Positions 35,965-45,436 of a DNA stretch of 64,000 nt are shown in pieces (position 1 is the stretch's first letter; every line of letters starts with the position of its first letter). This DNA is from Dehalococcoidia bacterium (GTDB taxonomy: Bacteria; Chloroflexota; Dehalococcoidia; Tepidiformales; Tepidiformaceae). Both the position numbers and the translations under genes were made by a program. The notes below the pieces were generated by a model. The model worked only from the letters and a program-made list of their open reading frames with translations, was not told where the DNA came from and did not search any database. The stretch spans positions 1 through 64,000 of the forward strand of contig JADZEI010000001.1 of assembly GCA_020850615.1 (NCBI GenBank), written 5' to 3'.

Positions 35965-38013
35965 TCAAGATGCGAAGAAGATGCCGGCTTCCAACCCGAA
36001 CCGGAGGTATTCGTCGAGGCGCACGCGGAGGTTGGTTTCGCGTTGCGGGGCGAAGTTGTCGTGGAAGGCGCCCATCTCGGAGCCGTCTTCGGCGCCGGTG
36101 GTGATCTCCGGGGCACAGCGGAGGGAGAGCTGGCCATAGGCGGGCGTCCCGAAGCGGAGGGATGTGAACTGCGGACGGACCCGCGCCGCATCGGCGTCCT
36201 CCGCGGGCTGGCAGTGGTAGCGGCGCGGGACGCGGCTGCCGGGCGGAACGTAGGAGAAGCGCACGCAGCCCGCCTGCCGCTGGTCGACGCGGACCGGGTA
36301 GGGCCAGGCGGGGTCGGCGGGGTCCGGGAGGGCAGCGAGGAAGATGGTGTTCGTGGCTTCGGGCAACTCGCGGGCCCAGGCGCGCCCGACGACGGTCGTA
36401 TCGAAGAGCGTGAGCGGCGCGCCGGGCGAGGCATCATCGAGGCCGGCGTAGGCGATGGCGCCAGGCCCGTTCGCATCGACGATGGAGTCGCGGATGGTGA
36501 CGGTGGCGTCCGGGTGGGCGCGGATGCCGCCAAGGATGCAGTGGTCGATTTCGACCGCGGTTCCGGGCCACTCGATGTGGAGCGACGGCGTGCCGGGGGA
36601 CCCGGGCGCGCCATCCGCGCCGAGGGCGAGGCCGGGCACGAACGTGCAGTGCACGAGCCGCAGGCGGCGCAGGGTGCCGCCCACGCGAAGGGCGCCGCCG
36701 GCGATGCACAGCCCGTTGATGGTGAGCTCCGATCCGTCGTCGCCGAAGACTGCGAAATCGGCGGTGAGCACCGCGGTGGGGAAGGCGCCGTTGGCGGCGC
36801 GCACCTCCACGCGCTGGCCGGCGGCAAGGTTGATGGAGAGGTTCTCGGCGTAGCGGCCGCTATCGCGGACCTCGATGGTGTGGGTTTCGCCGGTGAGCGC
36901 GGCCTGGAGCGGGCCCGGCATGGCGACCGGCACGACGGGCTCGAGCTCCTCTTCGAAGGTGGCCGCGCGTTCGTATTCGCCGCCGCCGAGCGGACCGGCC
37001 GAGCCATAGTGGTACGTGACCAGGAGCATGCCCGTTTCGTCGTCGCCGGAGGCGATGCGGCCGAGCACGGGGTCGATCGCGACCCGGCCGGCTGGCACGG
37101 GCGTATGTGCCCAGGATGTGCCGCCCGCGCCGTCCGGCACATCCTGGAGGTTGCAGACGAGGACCTCTTCGACCGGGACGGGGACGAGAGGCGCGGCGGG
37201 GTCGAAGCGCCCGTCCCCGTCGACGCCCGCGCGTTCGATGAAGATGGCGGCGCCGGGGCCGTAGTGCTGCGCGAGCTCCTCCCGGAGGCGGCGGCGGGAG
37301 AGCGGGGCGGGGACGTTCGCGGGCCCGGCGAGCTGCGTGATCACCGCTTCCGCTTCGGGCCGGTTGTAGAGCGGGAGCGCGGCGCCGTGCGGGCTCACGT
37401 GGAAGCGGCGCGCGTCGAGGGCGACGGCGGGCGAGCGGGTGTGGCTGTTCGCGGCGATGCGCCAGAGGAAGATGCCGATGTTCGGGATGTTGAACCGGCC
37501 GCGGCGGCGGCTGATCCGGCGCACGTCGGCGGTGTGGGCGACGGCGTCGAACGGTGTGCCGATGTCGGCGAGCGGGCGCCACGCGCGGAGGTGGGGCGAG
37601 GCGAGGTTGCCCGGCCGCAGGTGGTTCATGTACTGCGTGGTCGCGAGGAGCTGGAAGAACTCGACGACGCGGGCGTCCCAGCCGGTGACGTCGCGCGCCA
37701 GCTGCTCCAGCATCGCGGCGGTGCCCTTGCGGCGGCGATAGGCGATGGTGTTCGCCACTTCCGCGCGCGGGCTGGCGATGGCGGCGGTCAGGCCGTGGAG
37801 CGAGCGGTAGCCGATGAGGTCGCCGATGTAGGGAACGGCCCAGGGCGCCGCGGTCTCGATGAACTGGTCGTCGTAGAGCTGGTTGAGGTCCTCCTCGATG
37901 GCGGTGGCCTGTTCGGCGAGCACCGCGACCAGGGCGCGCAGTGGCTCGCCGGCGGCGGCGTCGCGGAGGCGGTAGATGGCGGGGAGCAGCTCGTACAGTT
38001 CGTCCGCGTCCAT
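35965..38013 (-). CDS. eCIS baseplate/tail protein (phage tail protein I-like) with beta-helix region
   Basis: A 682-residue protein. The first ~220 residues match phage tail protein I-like baseplate components (MDADELYELLPAIYRLRDA, VPYIGDLIGYRSLHGL, ANTIAYRRRKGTAAMLEQLA). From ~400 to ~560 the chain consists of short repeated strands (IEVRDSGRYAENLSI, LTINGLCIAGGALRV, LRLVHCTFVPGL, VEIDHCILGGIRA, VTIRDSIVDANG), the look of a right-handed beta-helix as in tailspikes. It may thus join baseplate attachment to a receptor-binding or carbohydrate-acting spike. It overlaps the upstream gene by 1 bp and precedes the DUF6519 gene by 8 bp. Confidence 0.8.
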   Translation of the reverse strand: MDADELYELLPAIYRLRDAAAGEPLRALVAVLAEQATAIEEDLNQLYDDQFIETAAPWAVPYIGDLIGYRSLHGLTAAIASPRAEVANTIAYRRRKGTAAMLEQLARDVTGWDARVVEFFQLLATTQYMNHLRPGNLASPHLRAWRPLADIGTPFDAVAHTADVRRISRRRGRFNIPNIGIFLWRIAANSHTRSPAVALDARRFHVSPHGAALPLYNRPEAEAVITQLAGPANVPAPLSRRRLREELAQHYGPGAAIFIERAGVDGDGRFDPAAPLVPVPVEEVLVCNLQDVPDGAGGTSWAHTPVPAGRVAIDPVLGRIASGDDETGMLLVTYHYGSAGPLGGGEYERAATFEEELEPVVPVAMPGPLQAALTGETHTIEVRDSGRYAENLSINLAAGQRVEVRAANGAFPTAVLTADFAVFGDDGSELTINGLCIAGGALRVGGTLRRLRLVHCTFVPGLALGADGAPGSPGTPSLHIEWPGTAVEIDHCILGGIRAHPDATVTIRDSIVDANGPGAIAYAGLDDASPGAPLTLFDTTVVGRAWARELPEATNTIFLAALPDPADPAWPYPVRVDQRQAGCVRFSYVPPGSRVPRRYHCQPAEDADAARVRPQFTSLRFGTPAYGQLSLRCAPEITTGAEDGSEMGAFHDNFAPQRETNLRVRLDEYLRFGLEAGIFFAS

Positions 38014-40517
38014 CAGCTCACCACCAGGGAGATGCCGCTCGAATCGAGCGTGAGGAGCTCGGCCGGCGCGGTCGTGAAGGCGTCGCCGGGCCGGGGGGCA
38101 AAGGCGGGGAGGCGCTGGCGCAGGCCGCCGCCGCCCACGAGGTCGGTGCGATGGAGTGCGTCGACATCGACGCCCACGACGCCGGGCACGCCCTGGATCA
38201 CGGCCATCACGTGGCTCAGGGCCACGCCCTGCCCGAACTGGCGGTTCTCGAACGCGTAGGCGGCGAGCAGCGCGTCCCGGACGGCCAGCTCGACTGCTGC
38301 CGATTCGAACGCCGGGTCCTTCGTGACGACGGCGGCGAGGGCGAACGTGACCGGCGTGTAGCTCCCCAGGCGCAGCGGCACCCGCGCGTCGCCGTACTCG
38401 CGGAGGGATTCGAGCAGGCGGGCGTAGGTGTCGCTCGTGTCCGTGATCGCGGCACCACCGTCGCCGGCGATGGTGAGGACGACACCCTGGCGCTGCCCAT
38501 CCCAGGTCCAGGTCGCAAGGGCTTTCGCGACGCCGGAAAAGGCGCGAGCGAAGTCCTCGTAGTCGCGCAGCGAGACGACACGCTCGAGCGTGAGCACGGT
38601 GAGCGGCGCGTTCTGGCGGGCGCGGTCGAGCGGTTCGGGGTCGGCGCCACCCTCGGCGGCGAAGTGGTTCGTGGCGGCCTTGAGGCCGAGCGGACGGCTG
38701 AGGAGCGTGCTGAGCTGCCCTGGCTGCACGTTACCGGCCTTGCCGAGGCCGCGTCGGTAGCGGGCGCGGACCTGTTCGGAGCCGCTCGGGAGCCGCGCAC
38801 CCTGTTGCCCGTCGCCGAACTGCACGGTGGCGCGGCCGTCGGGCTCCTGGCGGACGGCGTAGACGCGGGCACCCGCGGGCTGGCCGTAGAGGAACGGGAC
38901 GTTGGTCCAGCGGAGGTCGCCGACCCGGACTTCGAGCGAGGGGGCGGCGCCGCGCGGGTTGGCGGCGGCGAGCTGCGTGAGCGGGCCGGCGCGGAGGGTG
39001 AACCGCTGGTAGGGCTGCCGGGCGTCGCCGCTGCCGAGCACCTCGGAGACGGTCTCGCCGTGGGTGGCCCGGGCGACGTTGGCGTTGATGGTCACGGACT
39101 GGCGGTCGAAGACGGTCGCCAGGGCTTTCGCGAGCGTGAGCGTGGTGTACGCGCCGGACACGGTGACGGACTTCACTTCGGCGAGCTCGGAGAGCAGCGG
39201 CGCATCTGCCGGGGCGCCGTGCGGGCGGCCTGTGACGACGACGGCGCGGCCAACCGGCAGGTCCGCGAGCTCGCCCTCGAGGGCGAAGGTGGTGGCGGGG
39301 AGGGCGCCGGCGAGGGGGACCTCGGCGAGCACGAGGGGTTCGCTGCGAAGGAAGACGGCCGCGTCGCGCAGCCAGGCGAGCGACCACTCATAGCCATCGA
39401 GCCAGTCGTCGTCGAGGCGGAGCTGGGAGACGCGCCCGGTGATGCCGTAGCCGGCGCGCGAGCCAGTGCGCACCTCGTCGATGCGGCGCAGCAGGCGGAT
39501 GTGGAAGCCGGGGCCGATGGGCAGGCCGCGCAGCCAGCCGAGCCAGAACCAGGAGCGCTCGACCACGGCCCAGGTGTCCGCGGAGAGCTGGTCGTAGGCG
39601 GCATCGAGCCAGAGGGCGCGCTTGTCCGGCTCGGTCAGGTCCCATTCGGTCGCGTTCTCGATGTCGGCGGGCTTATCCGGCGGGGGTTTGAGGGGGGCAT
39701 TGTGGCCGAAGGGCGCGGCGCGCTGGCGGAGGGCATAGACACCATCGGGCGCTGTCACCGGGAGGGGGCCGTAGTCCACGGGCTCGAGGTCGACGCGGGT
39801 GCGGGCGCCGGGGTCGTCGGGCGCGACCGCGGAGATGCGGCGCAGCGCCCACTGGCCGCCGGCGATGATGAGCAGGGGGTCGCCCGGCTTGAGGGCGGTG
39901 GCGGTACCGGCGAGCCAGAGCAGGGGCGTGGCTGCGAAGAGCGGCAGCGGCACCGTCCGCCGGGGCACCATCGCGTTCCAGGCGGGGCGCGCGGTGATCG
40001 GCTCGATGGTTTCGAAGACCTGGGGCTGCTCTCCGGGGCCGGGAACGCTCTGCACGCGCAGACCCGCGTCGAGGACGACCTCGGACGGCGCGCCCGGCGC
40101 CGCTTCGAGGGTGAAGGCGAGCTGCGTCGCTGCCGCGAGGCCGGGCCGCGGCTCGTAGCCGATGAGCCGGGCGAGCGCGGCCACGGAGTACCGTTCGGTG
40201 GCGGTGCGGAGATACGACTCGTTGGCGATCCGCTCCTGGTAGAAGGTGAGCACGTCGAGCGCCGTGGCCCAGGCATCGGCCAGGGCGACCGTGAAGTCGT
40301 CGTCGTCGCGGGTCTGGAGGGCACGGAGCGCGGGCGTCGACGAAGCGGAGATGGCGGCGAGTATGGTCGCCTTGAAGGACGGCTGCGTCCCCGCGCGGTA
40401 GGCGATAGCCGACAGGCCGGGGCGGTTGTCGATTGCGGTGGGGGTCTGCGCGGTGACGCCGCTGCAGCAGCCGCAGCCATCGAGGTGGCGGAGCGACGGG
40501 TCGACGCTGAGTGGCAT
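38013..40517 (-). CDS. Putative baseplate assembly protein 2 (gp6/J-like, Afp11/12 class)
   Basis: An 834-residue wedge component of the eCIS baseplate. The ATG is at 40515-40517 (MPLSVDPSLRHLDGCGCCSG), chosen because the frame upstream overlaps a clear gene. Seen: DVLTFYQERIANESYLRTATE and LARLIGYEPRPGLAAATQLAF, typical of the TIGR02243 putative baseplate family, and a C-terminal gp6/J domain (SLRDYEDFARAFSGVAKA, RLGSYTPVTFALAAVVTKD). It is paralogous to the upstream gene, and both are full length. Overlaps by one base on both sides. Confidence 0.85.
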   Translation of the reverse strand: MPLSVDPSLRHLDGCGCCSGVTAQTPTAIDNRPGLSAIAYRAGTQPSFKATILAAISASSTPALRALQTRDDDDFTVALADAWATALDVLTFYQERIANESYLRTATERYSVAALARLIGYEPRPGLAAATQLAFTLEAAPGAPSEVVLDAGLRVQSVPGPGEQPQVFETIEPITARPAWNAMVPRRTVPLPLFAATPLLWLAGTATALKPGDPLLIIAGGQWALRRISAVAPDDPGARTRVDLEPVDYGPLPVTAPDGVYALRQRAAPFGHNAPLKPPPDKPADIENATEWDLTEPDKRALWLDAAYDQLSADTWAVVERSWFWLGWLRGLPIGPGFHIRLLRRIDEVRTGSRAGYGITGRVSQLRLDDDWLDGYEWSLAWLRDAAVFLRSEPLVLAEVPLAGALPATTFALEGELADLPVGRAVVVTGRPHGAPADAPLLSELAEVKSVTVSGAYTTLTLAKALATVFDRQSVTINANVARATHGETVSEVLGSGDARQPYQRFTLRAGPLTQLAAANPRGAAPSLEVRVGDLRWTNVPFLYGQPAGARVYAVRQEPDGRATVQFGDGQQGARLPSGSEQVRARYRRGLGKAGNVQPGQLSTLLSRPLGLKAATNHFAAEGGADPEPLDRARQNAPLTVLTLERVVSLRDYEDFARAFSGVAKALATWTWDGQRQGVVLTIAGDGGAAITDTSDTYARLLESLREYGDARVPLRLGSYTPVTFALAAVVTKDPAFESAAVELAVRDALLAAYAFENRQFGQGVALSHVMAVIQGVPGVVGVDVDALHRTDLVGGGGLRQRLPAFAPRPGDAFTTAPAELLTLDSSGISLVVS

Positions 40518-43093
40518 CACTTGCCGCCTTTCATGATGAGCTCGAGCGTGCCGCGCTCCGGGAAGTTGCGGTCGTTGTCGAGCCTGGGGATCTCGATGCG
40601 CGAAAAGGTGAGCTTGCCGTCGGGCGGGACGTTGGGGCCGGGGCGGCCGCGCCGCCGGAGCTTGAGCACCTCGACGGATTCGACGCCGGCGACGGCCTGC
40701 GCGGCGGCGTAGATGCGCGCCAGGTAGACCGGCTGGCCGAAGCTGAAGTTGTCGGGATGGAAGATACCGAGGCGGCCATCGGCGAGGCGGTGTCGCGAGA
40801 AGACGCGGAGGAGCTCGCGCTGGACGGCGGCGCGGAAGTAGCCCGGCGCCACGCAGACGCCCATGACCAGCTCCAGGGCCGCGGGCCGGGGTGCGTCGAC
40901 TTCGAGGTCCTGCCCGGCCATGCGGAACGGCTCGAGGTGGCCGCGCAGGGCGGTTTCGAAGCCTGCGTCGACGTCGAGGCCCTGCCGGCGATCGGCCGTC
41001 ACGAACATGGTGCGCCAGCTGCCGGTCCAGCGGAGCGCGGCGGCGGCCTGCTGCACCTCCGGGTGGAGGCCGGCCTTTTCGGCGTAGTCGGCGCGAGTGA
41101 CGGCGCGCTGCTGGGTGCGGAAGGCGACGGGCGCGGCCTGGCGGACCTGCTCGATGGTCTCGGGAGCGGTGCCGCCCGCGGCGGCGAGCGGGTTGCGGAC
41201 GCCGGCGATGGCGCTGGCCACGGCGGGCGCAGCCACGACGTGGGCGATGGCGTCCGCGCCGACGTTGCCGGCGGGACCGTTCCCGACGCGGTAGGTGGCC
41301 GCGAAGTGCGTGCCCTCGTCCGGGCGGCGGCCGTTGGTGTCGTCGCCGAAGCGAAGGGCGGCGCGCCCGCGGTCGTCGGTCTCGACGACGAAGTCGCGGT
41401 CGCCGGGGCGGCTGGAGAGCAGGTCCCGGACGACCTCCCAGGGGAGCTCGCTGCCGCCGGGGGCGGTGCCGGCGAGCGTGGCCGCGGGCCGGGCGGTCGC
41501 GATGTGCGGCCCGGCGAGCCCGGCAGCGTGCAGCGCGGCGGCGGGGTCGCCGGGCGAGGCGTGCGTCAGGGGGCCTTCGGCGAGCAACGGGCGGAACCGC
41601 GGCGGGACGGCGATGCGCTCCTGCGGGTCGCAGCCGGCGGAGGAGCCAACCGGCGCGAGGAACACGGACGGTGCAGGCACCGTGCCCAGGTCCTCGCCGG
41701 CGATCGTGCGGCCGTGGTCGGCGAGGACGATGTTGCCCAGGGCGACGCTGACGTCCGCGACGGCAAGCTCGCCGTGCGCCTCGTCCGTGACCGAGGAGAT
41801 GCAGAGCGGGAAGGTGAGCGCGTCGGCCTGCGCCCACGCGACCTCGACGATGGCGTCGCCAGTCAGCGGGTCGGTCTCGATGGGCCCGGGGGCGCGCTGT
41901 TCGGCGCCGTCGACGATGGTGACGGTCGCTTCTGGCGTGACGGACGTGAGGCGCACGGCCTGGCGGTGCAGGCGGTTGGCGTCGGCCGGGGCGCCAGTCT
42001 GGGGGCCGCGGCGCTCTTCGAACACGAGGATGTCGCCAGGGCGGAGGCGCAGGCGGGCGGCCTGGTCGTCGAGCAGGGTGGCACGCGTGGCGCCTTCGGG
42101 CAGGCAGCAGCGGGCATCGCCCCAGGTGTAGAACCGGATCTCGTTGTGCTCGGGCGCGAGCCAGGCGTCGTGGAGGGGTTCGAACACCTCGGGGGCGTAG
42201 GAGCGCAGCAGCCCGTCCAGCGCGCCTTCGTCCAGAACCGGGGATTCGACGCAGCGGGTGAGGAACCGGGTCGCCACGGGCGTGGGCCCGGTGGTGTCGG
42301 CGCGGGGGAGGACGAGGCCCGGCGCCGGCGCGGCGGCGGGGTCGACCAGCACCTGGACCCAGGCGCGCGCGTTGCAGCCATCGTGCATGTGGTAGTCGAC
42401 GAGCCGGGCGTGGCGGCGGACGGAGACGCGTCGGCGGGCGGTGCCGAGGTACGCCTCGGTGGCGATGGCATCCTGGCGATAGGCGAGGCGGTCGGCGACG
42501 TAGGCGAGGAGCTCCACAAGCGCGATGCCCATGTCGGCGGGGTTGCGCTCGCGCCAGCCCGGCATGGTGAGCGAGAGGCGGTCGAGCATGAGGCGGCGGA
42601 AGCTCGCGTAGTCCCGGGCGAGGTAGTCGACGAGCGGGGCCTCGCCCGGCGCGGGCGGACAGACCGCATCGTCGGCGCAGTCGAAGGGCGTGGGGCACTC
42701 GACCTTGAAGGAGAAGTCGACCGCGGAGAGGAGCGGGTCGAATCCGTCGGGACGGCGCTGATCGCCCGGGCCGCGGACGAGGCGCAGGGTGTACACGGAG
42801 AAGTCTCCGGGTTCATCGACCGTGACGGTGAGGACGCGGAGGTCGCCCGGGTCTTGCGCAGCGGTGACGACCGCGGGGCGGACGCGCTCGCCGCCTTCGA
42901 GGCGGACGTTGTCCGCGCTGAGTGTCTCGAGGCCGTCGGCCTTGAGGAAGTGCACGAAGAGCGTGCGCTGGCGGGCCGCATCGGGGACGTCCGGGCCGTC
43001 GAGCACTTCGAGGAAGTCGATGCCGTTGAGCTGGTGGTGCGCCATGACGGCGGCGCGGCGCTGTTCGTCGCAGCAGAAGAACGGCGTGCTCAT
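40517..43093 (-). CDS. Putative baseplate assembly protein 1 (gp6/J-like, Afp11 class)
   Basis: An 858-residue baseplate wedge protein. The ATG at 43091-43093 (MSTPFFCCDEQRRAAVMAHH) overlaps the gp25 stop (ATGA). Features: DYLARDYASFRRLMLDRLSL, NPADMGIALVELLAYVADRL and YRQDAIATEAYLGTARRRVS, which define the TIGR02243-type putative baseplate protein, and a C-terminal gp6 domain (VTRADYAEKAGLHPEVQQAA, VCVAPGYFRAAVQRELLRVF). In Afp/PVC particles the homologue links the gp25 ring and the hub. It ends with a Lys/Gly tail overlapping the second paralogue. Confidence 0.88.
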   Translation of the reverse strand: MSTPFFCCDEQRRAAVMAHHQLNGIDFLEVLDGPDVPDAARQRTLFVHFLKADGLETLSADNVRLEGGERVRPAVVTAAQDPGDLRVLTVTVDEPGDFSVYTLRLVRGPGDQRRPDGFDPLLSAVDFSFKVECPTPFDCADDAVCPPAPGEAPLVDYLARDYASFRRLMLDRLSLTMPGWRERNPADMGIALVELLAYVADRLAYRQDAIATEAYLGTARRRVSVRRHARLVDYHMHDGCNARAWVQVLVDPAAAPAPGLVLPRADTTGPTPVATRFLTRCVESPVLDEGALDGLLRSYAPEVFEPLHDAWLAPEHNEIRFYTWGDARCCLPEGATRATLLDDQAARLRLRPGDILVFEERRGPQTGAPADANRLHRQAVRLTSVTPEATVTIVDGAEQRAPGPIETDPLTGDAIVEVAWAQADALTFPLCISSVTDEAHGELAVADVSVALGNIVLADHGRTIAGEDLGTVPAPSVFLAPVGSSAGCDPQERIAVPPRFRPLLAEGPLTHASPGDPAAALHAAGLAGPHIATARPAATLAGTAPGGSELPWEVVRDLLSSRPGDRDFVVETDDRGRAALRFGDDTNGRRPDEGTHFAATYRVGNGPAGNVGADAIAHVVAAPAVASAIAGVRNPLAAAGGTAPETIEQVRQAAPVAFRTQQRAVTRADYAEKAGLHPEVQQAAAALRWTGSWRTMFVTADRRQGLDVDAGFETALRGHLEPFRMAGQDLEVDAPRPAALELVMGVCVAPGYFRAAVQRELLRVFSRHRLADGRLGIFHPDNFSFGQPVYLARIYAAAQAVAGVESVEVLKLRRRGRPGPNVPPDGKLTFSRIEIPRLDNDRNFPERGTLELIMKGGK

Positions 43094-43440
43094 CGGACGA
43101 ACTCCGCTGTGGTGCGTTCCCCGGTGCGACGGATGACGTACTGGACGGTGACACGGAGCGCGGAGTCGCCGGCTTCGACGGCGACCGCCTCGACGGCGAT
43201 GAGGTCGCCGAGCCACTGCTGGAGCGCGCCCTGGACGAGGAACTGGGTCGCGGCTGCGAGGTCGGCGCTGTTCGGGGCGAAGACGAGCTGGAGCAGCCCG
43301 CAACCGAAGTCCGGGCGGTTCACGCGTTCGCCGGGCGAGGTGAACAACACCTGCTCGATGAGGTCGCGGACGTGCGCGTCCGGAGTGGTGGTGGCGGTGC
43401 GGCCGCGGGAGCTGATGGCGTACGGGTAGTCGATGTCCAT
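43090..43440 (-). CDS. gp25-like baseplate wedge protein (Afp9/Pvc9 class)
   Basis: A 116-residue lysozyme-like gp25 protein of the baseplate (no muramidase activity expected). The start is ATG 43438-43440 (MDIDYPYAISSRGRTATTT). The family motif IEQVLFTSPGERVNRPDFGCGL carries the conserved G-E-R...P-x-F-G-(C/S)-G-L, and QLVFAPNSADLAAATQFLVQ completes the domain. It is conserved in T4, T6SS (TssE) and eCIS and anchors sheath to baseplate. It is 2 bp after the PAAR-like gene. Confidence 0.92.
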   Translation of the reverse strand: MDIDYPYAISSRGRTATTTPDAHVRDLIEQVLFTSPGERVNRPDFGCGLLQLVFAPNSADLAAATQFLVQGALQQWLGDLIAVEAVAVEAGDSALRVTVQYVIRRTGERTTAEFVR

Positions 43441-43442
43441 GG

Positions 43443-43763
43443 TCACATCGCCGTCACGCGGAACTGGGTGGCGAGGATCAGCAGCGGCGTGCCGTTGGGC
43501 ACGCAGATCGCCTGCGAGTCCATGAGGACGAGCGGCTGGCCCAGGCTGGTCACGCGGGTGGCCGCCGTGACCCACTGGGCCGTGACGCAGGGGACGGGAG
43601 CGCCGCTGACGTTGAACGGGCAGCCGGCGATGACGTAGGGGGCGGCCATCGTCACCGTTGGCTGGCCGGAGACGAGGACGCGCGGGTTGGGTGCGGTGGG
43701 CTGCGCCTGGCCCATGTGGGCGCAGGCGACGGTGGCGCCGACGTGGACGAGCGGACCGGGCAT
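43443..43763 (-). CDS. PAAR-like spike-tip protein
   Basis: A 106-residue protein starting at ATG 43761-43763 (MPGPLVHVGATVACAHMGQA), with GGAGGAG upstream. It has a central PHVGA-like beginning, several evenly spaced cysteines (C14, ACAHM; AGCPF; PCVTAQ; ICVPNG) and short beta strands, as in PAAR/DUF4280-type tips that cap the spike trimer and bind a metal ion. It follows the spike gene by 14 bp, the expected partner. Confidence 0.8.
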   Translation of the reverse strand: MPGPLVHVGATVACAHMGQAQPTAPNPRVLVSGQPTVTMAAPYVIAGCPFNVSGAPVPCVTAQWVTAATRVTSLGQPLVLMDSQAICVPNGTPLLILATQFRVTAM

Positions 43764-43777
43764 GCGGCATCTCCTCC

Positions 43778-44290
43778 TCAGACCACCACCAGGGCGCCCT
43801 GGTTGATGGTCACGCTGGGACCGGCGAGGACGATGGTTGCGCCCTTGCCGTTCGAGATGGTGATGCCGACGTCGTTGACCAGGATCATGGCGCCGGTGGT
43901 GGTCTTGAGCATGATCCCGCCGGTCGGGCCGGGGACATCGCTGATGGAGATGCCGTTCTGGAGCGGCGTCTGCATGGTGATGCCCGGGACAGCCGGGGGG
44001 ATGAGCCGGGCCATCGCGGGGACCTCGGCGGCGGAGCCGAAGAAGCCGCCGGTCCAGATCGGGTAGTCGAGGTCGCCGCCTTCGAATTCGACCCAGACGC
44101 CGGCGCCGATGAGCGGGACGGTGAACACGCCGGTCTGGATGCCCGTCACGGGGAAGCAGGGCATAGCCCAGGAGCCGGGAATCACACTCACGCTCGGGAC
44201 GCTGACCTGGATGCGGCCGATCTGCATCGGGTCGACGTTGTTCACCACGGTGCCGCGGTATTTGCCGAAGAAGCGGTCCGGGGCGGTCAT
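43778..44290 (-). CDS. Baseplate spike protein, gp5/V-like OB-fold (Afp8/VgrG C-part class)
   Basis: A 170-residue spike protein beginning MTAPDRFFGKYRGTVVNNVD. The N-terminal OB fold (PMQIGRIQVSVPSV, GVWVEFEGGDLDYPIWTGGFFG) is the gpV/gp5 oligonucleotide-binding-like domain. The C terminus (ISDVPGPTGGIMLKTTTGAMILVND...ISNGKGATIVLAG) has the short repeating strands of the spike beta-helix. Hub (gp27-like) and spike (gp5-like) are separate genes here, not fused as in VgrG. The start overlaps the hub stop by 4 bp. Confidence 0.9.
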   Translation of the reverse strand: MTAPDRFFGKYRGTVVNNVDPMQIGRIQVSVPSVSVIPGSWAMPCFPVTGIQTGVFTVPLIGAGVWVEFEGGDLDYPIWTGGFFGSAAEVPAMARLIPPAVPGITMQTPLQNGISISDVPGPTGGIMLKTTTGAMILVNDVGITISNGKGATIVLAGPSVTINQGALVVV

Positions 44291-45417
44291 GCGGGCACCG
44301 CCGGGACAGTCGAAAGCAGGCCGTTGCGGACGAGCGTGAAGTCCTGCTTGTATTCGCCGCGCTTGATCTTGTGGGTGACGCTTTTGACGTAGTAGAGGCC
44401 ATCGAAGGCGGGGCCGGCGCCGCGGACGCCGACCAGCTGGCGCGCCTTGAGCACGCGCCCGTAGCGCAGGACATCGAGCGTGCCCGTGCCTTCGACCACG
44501 TCCTGGGAGCGCGCGGCCTTCGAGACGCCGAAGAGGGCGGCGCGGATGGGCGAGAGGTGGGAGAGCCCGGTGAGCGGCTCGATGTTGTTCGGGATGGGCG
44601 GGATGAGCCCGAGCGGCGGGTTGAGCAGCGAGACGTTCGGGATGGGGATCGGGATGGGCGCCTTGGAAATGGGCTCCTGGATGAAGACGACCGGGAGGGT
44701 CGCGCCTTCGTTGTTGAAGGTGAAGTCGAGCGACTCGACGTTGGTGAGCCCGTCCATGTTGAAGTTGAGCGCGGGCTGGGGGACGCCGACGCGGATCTCC
44801 GGGCCCCAGTAGGCGACGCTCATGCCGGGCTGGGGGCCCGGGTCGAGGTAGAACGCGTAGCCGGCCTGGTCGGCGAGCTCCTTCACGTAGGCGTAGTCCT
44901 TCCCCTTGTGCACGGGGATGCGGTCGACCGGGATGGGCACGTCCGTGAGGACGCTGGGGATGGCGAGGGGGACCATACCGAGGACGGCGTACTTCGCGAG
45001 GATGAGCGCGACGCGGGCGAAGTCGGGCATCGCCGGGTAGGGGATGCCGCTGAAGTCGATGAAGTCGGTAACCTTGAGCAGGTCCTTGCCTTTGACCTTG
45101 AGGATGAAGTGGTCGGGGTCGGCGCTGGAGCTGACTTCGTGCTGCATCATCACGCCGTCCATGATCACGCTGGGTGTCCCGTTGACCGTGACGGCGAGGA
45201 CGACGCGCATGATCGCGAGCGGGACGCCGCCAGAGAGCATGAAGATCGTCTGGAGCGGCGAATCCTTGGCGAGGGAGAAGGAGAGCTCGAACCCGCTGAG
45301 CGTCTCGCCGGAGGTGACGACGACCTTCGCTTCGAGGAGCGCATCGAGGATGTCCTGCGACACGGGGATCGGCACGGCGGGGCCGATCATCAGGGTGAGG
45401 TTGATCCCCTTCAGCAT
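44287..45417 (-). CDS. gp27-like baseplate hub protein (phage late-control D class)
   Basis: A 376-residue central hub that connects tube to spike. Seen: the two-barrel layout with DILDALLEAKVVVTSGETLS, the DGVMMQHEVSSSADPDHFIL strand, VHKGKDYAYVKELADQAGYAF (the YxxVxxLAxxxGY signature of late-control-D proteins) and a C-terminal KARQLVGVRG...YYVKSVTHKIKRGEYKQDF, typical of eCIS hubs. It is separated by 19 bp from the LysM gene and overlaps the spike gene by 4 bp. Confidence 0.9.
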   Translation of the reverse strand: MLKGINLTLMIGPAVPIPVSQDILDALLEAKVVVTSGETLSGFELSFSLAKDSPLQTIFMLSGGVPLAIMRVVLAVTVNGTPSVIMDGVMMQHEVSSSADPDHFILKVKGKDLLKVTDFIDFSGIPYPAMPDFARVALILAKYAVLGMVPLAIPSVLTDVPIPVDRIPVHKGKDYAYVKELADQAGYAFYLDPGPQPGMSVAYWGPEIRVGVPQPALNFNMDGLTNVESLDFTFNNEGATLPVVFIQEPISKAPIPIPIPNVSLLNPPLGLIPPIPNNIEPLTGLSHLSPIRAALFGVSKAARSQDVVEGTGTLDVLRYGRVLKARQLVGVRGAGPAFDGLYYVKSVTHKIKRGEYKQDFTLVRNGLLSTVPAVPA

Positions 45418-45436
45418 CGGAGTGCTCCCGACGATG

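Noticed and set aside
38013-42698. Reading the second baseplate protein as a 1561-residue protein
   Set aside because: The first ~725 codons are Arg/Pro/His-rich and overlap the first baseplate gene in another frame. The real start is ATG 40515-40517.
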